From Euphorbia lathyris (lineage: Eukaryota > Streptophyta > Magnoliopsida > Malpighiales > Euphorbiaceae): a stretch of DNA of 64,000 bases. Where the stretch lies: assembly GCF_963576675.1 (NCBI RefSeq), contig NC_088918.1, forward strand, positions 48,517,501 to 48,581,500. The letters are read 5' to 3'. Positions 1-12,358 of the stretch are shown one piece after another. Every line of letters begins with the position of its first letter. Position 1 is the stretch's first letter. The notes under the pieces are model-generated. The model was not told the origin of the DNA, did no database searches, and saw nothing but the letters and a program-made list of their open reading frames with translations. Position numbers and translations under genes: made by a program.

Positions 1-788
1 AGGACGGGGAATGGTTCTGTATCAGTCTAGGGAACCGAAATTGATCCTTTAGTTCCGAGGATGATGCCACAAATGATGTTCCCGAATCCTATCTTCTTTT
101 CCTTCGAACGTGATGCGGAAACTAATCTCTCCATTAATATCTTCGAGGAATTAACATGGTTGCCTTGGAAGATATCTCCTAACACATACAAGTTCGTGTC
201 TTGAACAACACTGCTTCTAGTACGTCCAAACAAACTAAGGCAGAGGAACTTGTGTAAGTATAGCATGGAATTAGAGTTGATGGACTTGTTGTAGGCGAGT
301 TTCGGATTGAATCGCCAAAAGCCAGTTAACATTCTCCAAATATCCCGAGATGTCATATCTCTGCCAGGATGGTATTGTGCAGTATCCCTGGGTGGGAAAC
401 CAAACCAGGCATGAAGTTCTGGGTATCCAAATGTGTAAGCCTCGCCATCTCTACGAAAACTAAGATGAACACGTCGCTTATTCACAAAGCGAACAATACA
501 GAGGAACTCTAAAACCTAGTCTCTAATGACTGGAAACCGCATGAAGTCGAATTTAGACCATCCTAAATTCCTTAAGTAACGATCCATGTCTTCGCTTATT
601 CCGAGTTCATCATTTAAGAACTCGTCCGTATACATCATTCCGACGAATATTGCGTATCGGAATCGATAATATCGTCTTCCTTCATCATAGTTATAAATAG
701 GGAATGGTGCTCCATAGCATTCTGACATATCAGTACGCTTGTTGCGTGCAGCAACATTTTTCTTGGAAGATTTAAGAGAGGTAGTCAT
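1..788 (-). pseudogene. Env-like ORF (Athila ORF-1 type), broken, runs off window
   Basis: It starts at an ATG at 788-786 and reads leftward. One in-frame TAG at 516-518 separates a 90-codon part from a 152-codon part in the same frame, and another stop lies at 27-29. The order, immediately 3' of integrase, is that of the extra ORF of Athila elements, often called env-like. The protein has a basic Ser/Lys-rich N-terminus and a segment with several aromatic residues (YYRFRYAIFVGMMY). I see no transmembrane segment or signal peptide in the part present. The assignment rests mainly on position; its function in the family is not established. Confidence 0.6.
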
Positions 789-885
789 GTTTGAAAGATA
801 AGTTCTGTAACTTTCTTAAAGATTTGAGAAGAAATCAGAATTCTGATAGAGATGAAGATGTAAGTAAAATGATTCTGATTCTTTC

Positions 886-1236
886 TAAAATATATATAGT
901 GGAACAGAATGAGATAATGTGTCTGTTAGGAATGAAATGGTGTCAATTCGTCCCTGTTGGGCAAAAAACTGACAAAATTTTTGAATTTTCAGCAAATGAT
1001 TGAAGAGAAATGGAGAAAGAAAGGTGACAGGTCGAAATATCGACCGTGTCGTGACCGAGATTTCAGAATCTCAGTCGCGACACGCTTTACCCTTCACGGG
1101 TAAAGTGATGTCGAAACCTCCTTCACTCGTCTCGGTAGAGATTTTAAAATCTTGGTACGAACAGAAACTTTCTAGCTATTCCTGAAAAACCTAAACTTGA
1201 AATCTCTACTGAGATTTCTGAATCTCAACTGAGATT
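886..1236 (-). promoter_or_regulatory. Palindrome cluster and TATA-like box upstream of the env-like ORF
   Basis: Between the pol end (1473) and the env-like ATG (788) lies a 38-base imperfect hairpin at 1046-1083 with stems built on TGTCG...GAGATT / AATCTC...CGACA. Further copies of the GAGATT...AATCTC core occur up to about 1236, and there is a small TACCC/GGGTA hairpin near 1090-1104. Read toward the env-like ORF, they are followed by a TATATATA tract at 886-900, about 100 bases before the ATG. The same hairpin type occurs upstream of the TATA box in this element's LTR (20373-20408). An internal promoter is an inference. The stretch 1237-1472 is AT-rich with no ORF. Confidence 0.4.
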
Positions 1237-1472
1237 CCTGAAACTTCACTAAACACATAAAAATTTTCTGTAAATCAATTAAAAACATGACTAAAATGAA
1301 TTTTTATTGAATAAAACTTAGTTGTACACAAATTTAAAAACTAAAAATCATATAAAAATAAAATCATAAAAATAAACAAATGTAAATTAAATTAAAAACA
1401 AGTAAAAATAAAAATAAAACAACAAACAAACAAGATTAAAGATAAACAATAAAAGATATGAAAACTAAGTAA

Positions 1473-4331
1473 TTAATTTTCATAGAATACGCCCACGAAT
1501 TCAATTTCTTGAATTGGAGCGCCTTCATAATAAATTTTGCATCGATTACCGTTAACTTTGAATCGATCTCCATTTGTTTTTTCTAGTTCTAAGGATCCAT
1601 AATCGAAAGTTTTAATGACTACAAACGGTCCAGACCATCTAGACCTAAGCTTACCTGGAAATAACCTTAGTCGAGAATTAAGCAGTAATACTTTATCCCC
1701 AACATTAAAGCTTTTAACTTTAATTTTGGCATCATGCCATTTTTTCACTTTTTCCTTATATATCCTTGCATTTTCGTAGGATAAATGGCGTAATTCATCC
1801 AACTCGTTTAAGTTGAACAAACGCTTCTTTCCTGCTTTTTGTAAATCATAATTAAGTGTTCTAATAGCCCAATATGCTTTATGTTCTAATTCTACTGGTA
1901 AATGACAAGCTTTTCCATATACGAGTCGGTAAGGTGTCATTCCTATAGGTGTTTTAAATGCAGTACGGTATGCCCATAACGCATTGTTAAGTTTGTGTGC
2001 CCAATCTCTTCTTGAAGACGAAACTGTTTTCTCTAATATCCAATTAAGTTCCTTATTCGATATCTCCGCTTGACCATTCGATTGAGGATGGTATGTCGTA
2101 GATACGCGGTGGTGTACTCCGTATTTTTTCATAAGCGATTCAAAACTTCAGTTTATGAAATGGGTACCTCCATCACTAATCATAACTCTAGGGACTCCAA
2201 ATCTATAAAATATTGCATCGAGAAACTTAATAACGACCTTAGAATCATTTGTCGGGGTTGCAATTGCTTCAACCCACTTTGAAACATAGTCAACGGCTAC
2301 TAATATATATGTTTTACCAAAAGAAGGGGGAAAAGGACCCATGAAATCGATTCCCCACACGTCGAAGACTTCAACTTCCAACATGTTCGTGAGAGGCATC
2401 TCATCTTTCCTTCCTAAATTCCCGGTTCTTTGACATTTGTCACACCGAATAACAAATGAACGAACGTCTTTAAACAATGTAGGCCAAAAGAATCCGCATT
2501 CTAATATCTGAGCTACTGTTTTACTTATGCCGTTATGCCCTCCATAAGAGCTTGAATGGCATTCTGACATTATAGACTCATATTCATTTTCACTAACGCA
2601 TCTTCTAATTATACCATCACCACATATTCTGAATAAGAAAGGATCTTCCCAAAAATACATTTTAATATCGGAAAAGAATTTCTTCCTTTGTTGGAAGTTC
2701 AATCCTTCTGGAACAATATGAGCTGCGAGATAATTAGCCATATCCGCATACCATGGTGATGTGACACTATTTACTTGTTTGAGATATTCATCGGGGAAAT
2801 CATCTCGTATACCGATTGTTTCACCGATTGGACTGTTTTCATCTTCAAGTCTTGATAGATGATCGACGACAAGGTTTTTGACTCCCTTTTTATTATCTTT
2901 AATTTCTATGTCAAATTCTTGTAATAACAAGACCCATCTAATAAGACGCGGTTTTGCATCTTTCTTAGCAAACAAATACCTTAAAGCTGCGTGATCGGTA
3001 TAAATGATGACTTTAGATCCTAACAGATACGACCTAAACTTATCACACGTAAAAACTACCGCTAGCATTTCCTTTTCGGTTGTGGTATAATTTAACTGTG
3101 CACCGGACAATGTGTGACTTGCATAATATATGACATGAAGTTTCTTATCCTTCCTTTGACCTAATACACATCCTACGGCTAAGTCGCTTGCATCGCACAT
3201 AATTTCAAAAGGTAAATCCCAATCGGGTTTAGCAATTATGGGTGAACTGACTAAGGCGGTTTTTAATGTATCGAAAGCTTTTATACAATCTTCATTAAAA
3301 TCAAAGGTTGAATCCTTCATAAGCAAATTAGTAAGTGGTTTGGAAATTACAGAAAAGTTCTTTATAAACCTTTTGTAAAAACCTGCATGTCCTAAAAACG
3401 ATCTTACTCCCTTAAAATTAGTTGGTGGGGGTAATTTCTCTATGACTGATGTTTTTGCTCTATCCACTTCTAATCCTTTTTCAAATATTTTATGACCTAA
3501 AACTATTCCTTCGTCTACCATGAAATGACATTTTTCCCAATTTAATACTAAATTCGTTTCTTCACATCTAGACAACACTTTATCTAAGTTTTGTAAACAT
3601 GCATCAAAAGAATCTCCATAAACTGAAAAATCATCCATAAAAACTTCCATGGTATCTTCGATGAAATCGTTAAATATTGCAGTCATACAACATTGAAACG
3701 TTGCGGGTGCATTACATAGACCAAAGGGCATTCTCATATATGCAAAGGTTCCATAAGGACATGTGAAGGTTGTTTTTATCTTGGTCATCCGGGTAAATAT
3801 AAATTTGAAAGAATCCGGAATAACCATCGAGGAAACAATAAAATGCATGACCAGCTATCCTTTCGATCATTTGATCAATGAAAGGTAGAGGAAAATGATC
3901 TTTCCTGGTTGCCTTGTTTAGGTACCTATAATCTATACAAACCCTCCAACCGGTGGTGGTTCGTGTAGGTATTAATTCACCTTCGTCATTCCTTACTACA
4001 GTTATGCCTCCCTTTTTAGGTACACAATGGATTGGACTAACCCATTCACTATCCGAGATAGGATAAATGATTCCATTGTCTAGAAGTTTAGTAATCTCAT
4101 TTTTTACTAATTCTTTCATGTTCGGATTTAAGCGTCTTTGCCTATCCGCTTTAGGTGGCTTACCTTCTTCTAAGTGAATTCTGTGCATTACAATACTAGG
4201 ATTAATTCCTTTTAAGTCTGAAATTTGCCATCCCATACTTCCTATCCTATTTCTAACAACCTCTTTCAATTTCTCTTCTTGTTCTTTAGTTAACTTGTTA
4301 GAGATTATTATAGGAAGAGTATCACCTTCGC
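1473..4331 (-). pseudogene. Athila-type pol: reverse transcriptase, RNase H, integrase (degenerate)
   Basis: The 5' part (4269-3712) holds the RT N-terminus with the GWRVCIDYR motif. The frame then shifts near 3770, where one extra A sits in an A-run. It continues through the RT palm with the catalytic F-M-D-D motif near 3638-3627, RNase H (CDAS, TTTEKE, YTDHAA, DHLSR) and the integrase HHCC and catalytic core (WGIDFMG, SDGGTHF). An in-frame TGA lies at 2148-2150. The rest (2132-1473) completes the core ([13 protein letters not shown]) and the C-terminal domain, ending at the stop at 1473. A frameshift separates it from the protease region near 4332. Catalytic residues are kept, but stop and shifts make a full product impossible. 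Confidence 0.88.
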
Positions 4332-5411
4332 CTAAGCGTACCTTAAATGGTTTGGTAACTCTTTAAGTTCTAACTTAGGGGGTTTTACAATCGAAGGCGG
4401 AACTGGTCCATCTTCTCGAATCAAAGGCTCTGGAGCCTTATCTTCTAATTCTTCTCCCACTATGGGTTCTATTATTTCTTCTCTTTGAACAACATCATTG
4501 ACACATTCTTCGACCAAATCAAGTTTCATACAAACTAACTCTTCCATAGGATATTTCATCACTTTGTTCATATTAAACTCAATCTTATCTTCACCTATTC
4601 TCAAAACTACTTTCCCTTCCGATACATCGACTAATGCACGTCCTGTATTCATAAACGGTCTACCAAAAATTAGCGGAAAATTAACGTCATATGCAAAGTC
4701 TAGTATAACAAAGTCGGTAGGAAAAATAAACTTATCGACTTTAACTAAAACGTCCTCAATTATACCATATGGTTTCTTAGTGGTTTGATCCGCTAATTGC
4801 AAAACCATGTTGGTACGCTTGATATCTTATTCTAAACCTAATTTCTTGAAAATAGACAATGGCATTAAGTTGATGCTTGCTCCTAAATCACAAAGACAAC
4901 TTGGGAATTCAATGTTTCCCAACTTACACGGGATGGTGAAACATCCGGGATCTTTGAGTTTAGTGGGCAAATTACTCGGCACTATTGAACTACAGTCCTC
5001 TGTTAACGATATGGATGAAATTCCTTCCCAACTGATTTTCTTAGAAATCAAATCTTTTAAAAACTTACCATAGTTAGGAATTTGCGTTATCTCATCCATG
5101 AACGTTAAATTTATATACAAATTTTTAAGTTTGTCCAAAAACATTAAAAGTTGTTTGTCATAGTCCTTATTTCGGATTTTATGCGGAAAAGGTGGTTTGG
5201 GTACAAAAGTCTTGGAACTAGCATCTGATGGTGAACTTTTTGTATTTAAATTATCTTCTTTGGATTTCGTCGGCGAATCACTTCCCTGCAAAATGTTAGT
5301 AGAATTTCCGGGCATTTCCAGACCTAAGTAATTTTTCCCTGAACGAAGAGTGATAGCCTTTACATGCTCTTTCGGATTTTCTTCCATATGGCTGGGAAGA
5401 CTTCCCTCTTT
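4332..5411 (-). pseudogene. Athila-type aspartic protease region (degenerate)
   Basis: It continues the gag-pol frame after the stop at 5412-5414. It contains AITLRSG, then the protease-like region CDLGASINLMP, where the active triad is D-L-G as in the other Athila-type copies of this window, then QLADQTTKKPYG, PTDFVILD and GRPFMNTGRA. An in-frame TAA falls just before DIKRTNM (about 4826-4828). The frame is lost at 4332, where the relatives read on into RT. The role in the family is to process the gag-pol polyprotein. The D-L-G triad is unlike the D-[ST]-G of most retroviral-type proteases but is shared by all copies here. Confidence 0.82.
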
Positions 5412-5919
5412 TCAGGATGGAATTGATTTAGCAATTTGTCCTATTTGAACCTCCAAATTATGGATGCTAGACGAGTGGTTTTTAATTAACTGATCAAATT
5501 TATTCTCGATTCGTTTAAAACCATCATCGTGGCTATTTACTTTACCACCGATAGCGTCTATAAATTTGTCGATTTTAGAAGATAAAGTGCTAATCGTCTC
5601 TCTTGACTGATTTTGATAATTATTAGTACGATTTTGATTAGCACTGGTATTGTTATTATCTTTCCCATTAAAGTTAGGATGATTCCTCCATCCGGAATTA
5701 TAAGTACTAGGATAAGGATTATTAGTTTGGTTTTGCCCTTGGACAAAATTTACCTGTTCAACCTCAGCCATACCTTCGTAATCCACATCCGTTGGGATTG
5801 GATTACCATTAGTATCGCACGGTGCCATAAACCTATCAATTTTATGCGATAAGGCAGAAAATTGGGCTTGTAACAACGTGACTAGACCGAGATTCACTAT
5901 ACCTTTAACTTGTGATGTG
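5412..5919 (-). pseudogene. gag C-terminal part of Athila #1 (3' of the Copia insertion)
   Basis: This is the continuation of gag beyond the copia insertion. The N-terminal part lies at 18152-18954, and removing the copia with one gttga copy joins the two. It is Asn-rich (NNTSANQNRTNNYQNQ), followed by a coiled-coil-like segment (SSKIDKFIDAIGG, HNLEVQIGQIAK). I do not see a zinc knuckle. It ends at an in-frame TGA at 5412-5414, after which protease follows in the same frame. Relatives read through at this point, so the stop is a mutation. Confidence 0.8.
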
Positions 5920-5924
5920 GTTGA

Positions 5925-7787
5925 TGTTGGGGTTTAGTGTCCTATAGACAATTGTTCTAGGATACAAACTTAATATAAATGAATTGTTCTTTATATCATT
6001 TGTTTTAATGAGATATATGTTTTATAACTATATAAAGGCAATCCCTTTTAAGCACTAAATAAAGTCTAATAAAAGGAAATCCGTAAGTTTGTTTTAAAGT
6101 GATTATAAAGTATTCATACAAGCATGAAGTGAGACAAAACTTTATAATAAACTAATAAACTTAAAACCACCCCAAGTCAAGTGATATGTTTAGGATTGAT
6201 ATATCACTGTTGAGACTTGCATGTAACAATGTCTTCTGTCCGACAGAAAGCTGATCTCACAAGCTTCATATATACAGATATCTGGCCAGTTACATGGATC
6301 CGATGAAAAGTAGTTCATTAGGATTGGGGATCCGATTTGAGATAACAGGATGGATAGATTCATCATTGTCACATGTTCATCTCATTGGTATTAATAGGTA
6401 TAACTAATCCTCAGACTCAAAGGAATATTAATTGGTATTCTGGATTACAGAATGTGACGCTTTGACTCTAGTGTAACACGATCCTTAACAGAGATGACTC
6501 TAGGGTGTGAACAGTAGACGTTGGGTATCACAGGAAGTGATTGCGGGATCGTTATATATTGGATTGAGCATTTATCACTCCCGATAAATGGGAGATACAT
6601 CCAAGGATCGCTTGTGGAAGACTCGACTCTAAATCCTTGCAAGGTGATAGCTTAAGACTTGAAAAATACAGATTTCACTTAACCTATCTATTTGAGTTGA
6701 CTCGGCCTATACAAGTAAAACAAACTTCTCGCTATATGTGAGTTGACATCATCCATAGTCATAAGATTCAGTTCAAGGATGTAGTTGATAAAGGATCGAA
6801 TTATACTGTAACTAATACGGAAAGGTTAACGACAGAATCAACCTGTCTTCTTATGGCTCTGGGGGAATGATTACGGACTTGCTAATCACATACTCTGTAC
6901 ATCATTCCGTTATGCAAAGATTAAATATAATTCTTTGAAAATTAATTTAATAGTTGCATACGGCCAGTAGTAATAGGAACCTAATGGGTCACACATAAGA
7001 CTTGGAACCTAAAAGAGAGATAGATGTTAATTAATTGATGGAAGCCCAATTGAGCCCAATGAGGCCCGTGGACCATAGGGGGTCGAAATTCATGTATGGT
7101 ACATGAATAATTAATTTGATTTTAATCAATCCTAATTAGATTAGGATTATGAATTAAATTAATTAAGAGATAAATAAGTTAGAAGTTTTAATTAGATTAT
7201 AATACTCCTATTATTATCCAATAAGGTTATTATTATTATCCTTAATATGTTAGATATATAATGAGATAATAATTAGGAATTCTATTCCGAATTGAATTCC
7301 TATTCAGTAACCTAATTCTATCTAACTAGGGATTAGATACAAGAGATTATAAATACCCCCCTCCCACTATGTGATTTTCGAAATGCCTAAAACCCTAATC
7401 CAATGCTAGTGATTTTCGAAACCTACCCTAAAGAAAGAAAGAGAAATTTCGACCCCAGTTCGAGGACGAGATTTTCTACGGCTTCCTTCCGATCAATTGA
7501 TTTCATCTTTTTCTTTTATCCTTGATCTTGTGTTGATTAATTAGAGGCAATCTATTTTGGTTGCTATTCAACGGTTGATTCTAACTTAATCTTCCCATGT
7601 TTTATTTCATGCTTGGGAACTCGGAGAAGAGTTGTGGGCACTTCATTAACAACGGTAGATTGATCATCAAAAGGTAATTCTTCTTATCCCTCTTTATATG
7701 AAATAACGATTAACGGATCGTAGGGTTAATGGAAATAGATTAAAATTTTTATATTTCCGCTGCTATACCTTAGCCTAATTTCCAACA
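5925..7787 (+). repeat. 5' LTR of the Ty1/copia element
   Basis: This 1863-bp repeat has TG...CA ends and matches 16288-18146 almost base for base, with only scattered substitutions and a few indels. A TATA box, TATAAATA, lies at 7348-7355, so transcription should start near 7380 and U3 is about 1.4 kb long. The short ORFs inside are not genes. Confidence 0.97.
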
Positions 7788-7788
7788 G

Positions 7789-7802
7789 TGGTCTCAGAGC
7801 TA
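7789..7802 (+). other. Primer binding site, initiator tRNA-Met type
   Basis: One base after the 5' LTR the sequence TGGTCTCAGAGC differs at one base from TGGTATCAGAGC, the complement of the plant initiator tRNA-Met 3' end used by most plant Ty1/copia elements. The mismatch may be a later mutation. The leader then runs to the Helitron at 7960. Confidence 0.85.
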
Positions 7803-7959
7803 TCGTTAAATCCGTTATTTCATGTATGAAAATTTAGAAGTTTTTCAATAGGATTGAATAAATATTTATAGTTAGGATTAATTAACAAATTGTTTTGATT
7901 AATTAATTCTAAAGATAAATAAGTTTTAATTAATTGTTAATTAAAATAGATTATGCGTA

Positions 7960-10717
7960 TCTATACTATATATAATTACGGAAGCAGAGAGAAATGAGAA
8001 GAAGTGTTTTAGAGGTCTTTTTGATGAGTTGTCAATGTAGTAAAAAATCAGATTAAAAATATTTAATTAATTAAAAATAACAAATTTATATTTATAATAT
8101 ATTAAATAATTACTAGCCTATTAATTAAAATAATAAAAGAAAGCAAGAGTTACGGGAAGATGAAAAAACACAAAGCAAAGGAAATCCAAAAGTCATAAAT
8201 AAACTTCTATATAAAGCATGATAGATAGTATTATATTTCTGAAGGTAAATATTCGATTTTTTTCATATGTTGTAGTTATTTTGTTGTCAATTATGTTATT
8301 GTTTTATTTTTATTAAACAATAGTTGTTATAGTTTCATCTTTCAGATTCATTTCTGTTGTTACCCAGGTTCTATACCTCTCGCTATCTTATCCATATTTT
8401 CTTTTTTATTTGTCTTTTTTTCCAAACTGATAGCTTCAATTGAAGAAATCCGACAGAAATAGAAGATGCATGAACAACTAAAACCGGAAAACATAAAAGT
8501 GTCAAAAATTACAAGAAATTCTTATGTTTCTCAAGGTAATTATTCGATTTTTTTCATATGTTGTAGTTATTTTTGTTCTCAATTGTGTTTTTGTTTTCTT
8601 TTTATTAAACAATAGTTGTTATAGTTTCATTTTTCAGAGATGAAATTCCATTTCTGTCGTTACCCAGGTTCCATACCTCTCGCTACCTTATCCATGTTTT
8701 CTTTTTTATTTATCTTTTTTTTTCAAAATGACTAAAGTAAAGATTTTGTAAATTTGTATTCTTTTTTAGTATATGTTGCTAGGTGTTATCGTTTCGATTG
8801 CTAACTCTTAACTAAAATTTAGATTTTCGGTTTTATATGAACTCAATTTTTGGCTTTCTCAATTGTGCTGTTGTTTTATTTTTATTAAACAATTGTTGTT
8901 ATAGTTTCATCTTTCAGAGATGAAATTCCATTTCTGTCGTTATCCAGATTCCATACCTCTCGCTACCTTATCCATGTTTTCTTTTTTATTTATTTATTTT
9001 TCAAAATGACTAAAATAAAGATTTTGTATATTTGCGTTCTTTCTTAGTATATGTTCCTAGGTGTTATCGTTTTGATTGTTAACTCTAACTAAAATTTAGA
9101 TTTTCGGCTTTTTATGAACTCAATTTTTAGTTTTAATTGAATTTAGATTAATTTTTCTAATTCGGAACATGTTGAAATCCACTCATTTTTTTAGTTTGAG
9201 TTTAGCTAATTGATATGGATTATATTATGGTTCGTACAAAATTGTTAGTATTTCAAGAGTTTCTAACAGGTGAAAATAAAATATGATCATACGACAAATT
9301 ATTGAAAAATATTAATTAAGAAAATATTATTATTTGAATCTCTTCAAATTCTCAAATGTTGAGCATAATCATTCTAATTAATATAATTAATTTCACATAT
9401 TAATTATAAAACGTTTTTTTTTTGTACTGAGTGGTTACAATTGCGATTTAATTCTATTTAACTAAAATTAATTTATGGACTTAATACTTCATTAAGAAAA
9501 AATAAAATGTTTAATTAATGGGCAAAAAATATTTTCACTCTCCTCTTTATACGCTTATGTCTCGACATTCTCTCTTATTTTAAAAAAAAACCCCGAGAGG
9601 AAGATGGTTCTCTCCTAATTATCTTTTTCGTCCTTTCATTTTTTTTTCAATTCTTTTGTTTGTTTTTCTTGCTTACAAAATTCAAGAATATATAATTATT
9701 AGAAAATATTAATAAAGTCAAATAAGTGATATCTGCGAGTATGGCTAATATTCTATATAGTGAAAGAATGAAGAACAAATTGGTCGAATGTCTTGATGAG
9801 ATATTACGAGATGAAAATATGAGAAATCATCATCTTAAACTGACTCAATTAGATATATTGGGTTATTGTAGCAGAATGAATAATTGAATTCGAATACTTG
9901 GTGATCATGAAATTCCATCAACCAAAATAATTATCATCAAGATGAATTTGTGACTTTTTCTGCCCCGGTTTGGCTGCAGGAGACTATTGCTGTTGATTCG
10001 GTTTAAGGAATGAATATCATTTTGCTTCAAAAAAAAAATGAATTTGTGACTAATTCTTACGAATTTTATTTTTTTATATGTAACATATTGAATTGATAAA
10101 GTTTCTTCATATGCAACATTAGAAAAGTATTGATTGTAATAGTTTATAGAATAGTATATTGATGTTGCTTCCATTTTAACATAGATTGTAATTCTTTTGT
10201 ATCGTAGATATAATATTTAATTTTAATTGTAGTTTAATTCAATTTTTGTTTAACCTATATTGTAATTCTTTTGTATCGTAAATATAATATTTAATTTTAA
10301 TTATAGTTTAATTCAATTTTTGATTTTTTATTATATTCTAATATATTTTTTAATTAATCTGCTATTTTATTATTATTGTTTCACAGAATATTTGGAATAT
10401 GAAAATGTATTAAAATTCCTAAAAAGTACAAATCATTGAATTTTGTAAAAATAAATAAATCATTCATCTTTAGTTAAAAATCTATAAAAAAGTAGTCAAT
10501 TATTTTTAAAATTAATTTAATTTGAATTATCATTAAAAAATATATATTAATTTCAAATATACATAATATAAATTTTTTTCATAGCATGATATAAAATTAT
10601 TTAAAAATAAATATGTCAATTTATTTATTTATCTAAATTATATAAAAGTTTCATACTTCTACCAAAAAAAAAATATAAAAGTTTCATACCCCGTGCATCG
10701 CACGGGTTTTCGACTAG
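7960..10717 (+). mobile_element. Non-autonomous Helitron in the copia leader
   Basis: It starts with TCTATACTATATATAA. It ends with the hairpin CCCGTGC-ATC-GCACGGG (10690-10706), a 7-base spacer, and CTAG (10714-10717). It is flanked by A on the left and T on the right. This is the plant Helitron signature (5' TC, 3' hairpin plus CTRR, insertion at AT, no duplication). The 2758-bp body is very AT-rich and codes for no Rep/helicase. It contains about three imperfect tandem copies of a 280-292-bp unit (about 8225-9140) and a 75-bp duplication (about 10174-10323). It is absent from the leader of typical copia elements, so it inserted after the copia. Confidence 0.82.
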
Positions 10718-10911
10718 TGTTCCTAATTATTTTGGTTGATAATCATCATAACAAAATCTATTAGTTTTATAGTTAGATTGATAAAATCAGTTTTTATTAA
10801 TCCTAAAGATAAAACGGAAATCTATAGTAGTTTTTCCTATTTTCTGAAAATCGTTTTAAAACCGTTTTAGAACTGATATATATATATTTAAAATTATTAT
10901 AAAAAAAAATT

Positions 10912-11057
10912 GCGACAGCAGCTCGAGTCGCGCCTCGCGGCGCGACTGGCCGCGTGCGGCGCCTGGCCGCCGCTGCCGCAAGGCAGCGGCGATTCAGCCG
11001 TCCTAGGACTGCTGCCAATCGGCAGCAGCCCACCCTCGGGCCCGGCCTGAGACCCAC
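10912..11057 (+). other. GC-rich, hairpin-rich island in the copia leader
   Basis: About 145 bases of strongly GC-rich sequence stand alone inside AT-rich leader DNA. They contain several self-complementary parts: CTGCCGC-AA-GGCAG, CTGCTGCC-AATC-GGCAGCAG and GAGTCGCGCC...GGCGCGACT. No convincing reading frame covers it; the minus-strand ORF there is low-complexity Arg/Ala. It may fold in the genomic RNA of the element. No function can be assigned. Confidence 0.5.
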
Positions 11058-11873
11058 TTGAATTTTAAATTGTTTAAAATCGGTTTTTATATATATATTT
11101 GAATATATATGTTTCAGAAATTAATAGTTTTCTGTTTTGATTATCGAATGAAAATTTGTTTAAAAGTTTGTTTTACCAATTTGTAAATCAAAATGTTAAA
11201 TGAATTGAAATCAAAATAATTAGGACGTGCATAATTGACGTTTTGTATAGTTATATTAATCTAAGGATTAATATAAAGATACGAAACTATTAGAAGTAAA
11301 ATTGGATGAAAGTTAATTTAATAAGTTAATGTGATTAACCTAAATATTACATAAAATAGTTATGTAATCAACCAATTAAATTTATTTAATTGAGTTTATG
11401 CATGTTTGGAGTTATGGACATATTTGGACCCTCTTTTAGTCTTTTGATATTTTTGAAATAGGGCCTGCGAGTCCTGCCTTTTTACTATCTATTGTAATTT
11501 CTCCTCTCATCTAATTCCCTTCAATTCAATTGAAGTTTTCTTTAGTAGTATAGAAATTAATATGTAATTTCAAGGCGCGCCATGGAGAAGACGGATGACC
11601 TAAAGAGAAATATGTAATAGTTAGTATTTCCTTAGGTTTGCCCTTTTATTCCGTCTCTGGCTCGATGGAATAATTTAGATGATATGTCCATAACGCCAAT
11701 GTATGTGAATGTATGTGTCTGATGTATGCTAAAGCAAATCAAGACTAAGTTAGATTATGAGACCTAAAATAAAATCTCTCATTAAAAAGTTAAGTAAATA
11801 AACAAGTTATTAAAATCGGTTGCCCCTCCCTAATATTATAATTCAGCCGGCAGTACTGGGGGCCTTTAGGTTG

Positions 11874-12146
11874 TTGAGCAAACTCAAGTCGGGGTCTTAC
11901 GGTAACACCTGAATTATCGAAAATTACTTTTCATGAATGTGGGGTAATACTTAAATTAGATTATGATAATTGGATGAGCAAACTCATGTTGTCATAAACT
12001 AATGGGCAATATGGTTGGGATTAATGTGAATAGCATATTAGTTACTAATGTGGTTAGTAACCTAATAACCTAGGAATCACATTAAAGATGTGATTGATTA
12101 CATGAATCTACCTAACGAATGAGACTAGCTTGTTGAGCAAACTCAA
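11874..12146 (+). other. Three equal hairpins in the copia leader
   Basis: Three copies of a 14-base hairpin lie at 11874-11887, 11974-11987 and 12133-12146. Copies one and three are TTGAG-CAAA-CTCAA. Copy two is ATGAG-CAAA-CTCAT, so the outer pair changed from T-A to A-T with pairing kept. They lie about 210-490 bases before the gag start, where packaging or dimerisation signals of retroelement RNAs are often found. A role of that kind is inference. Confidence 0.5.
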
Positions 12147-12358
12147 GGCGAAATCTCAGGAGTTAGGATCCTAGCTCACTAAAGGATTTGTGAAATTCTT
12201 CGAATTAATATGGAGGGCTATTAATTTGGCAAAATAGTGGGAGCAATCTAAAATAAACTAAAAGGCCTATAATTTTAGATTGATATACTTTAAGCAAATG
12301 AATGACATACGTTTACTCTTTCTCACTCTCAGGTTTAATTAAACACACTCTTAAAATC

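Noticed and set aside
10803..11057. Minus-strand 84-aa ORF over the GC island
   Set aside because: Low-complexity Arg/Ala/Pro translation caused by base composition; no domain and no start context.
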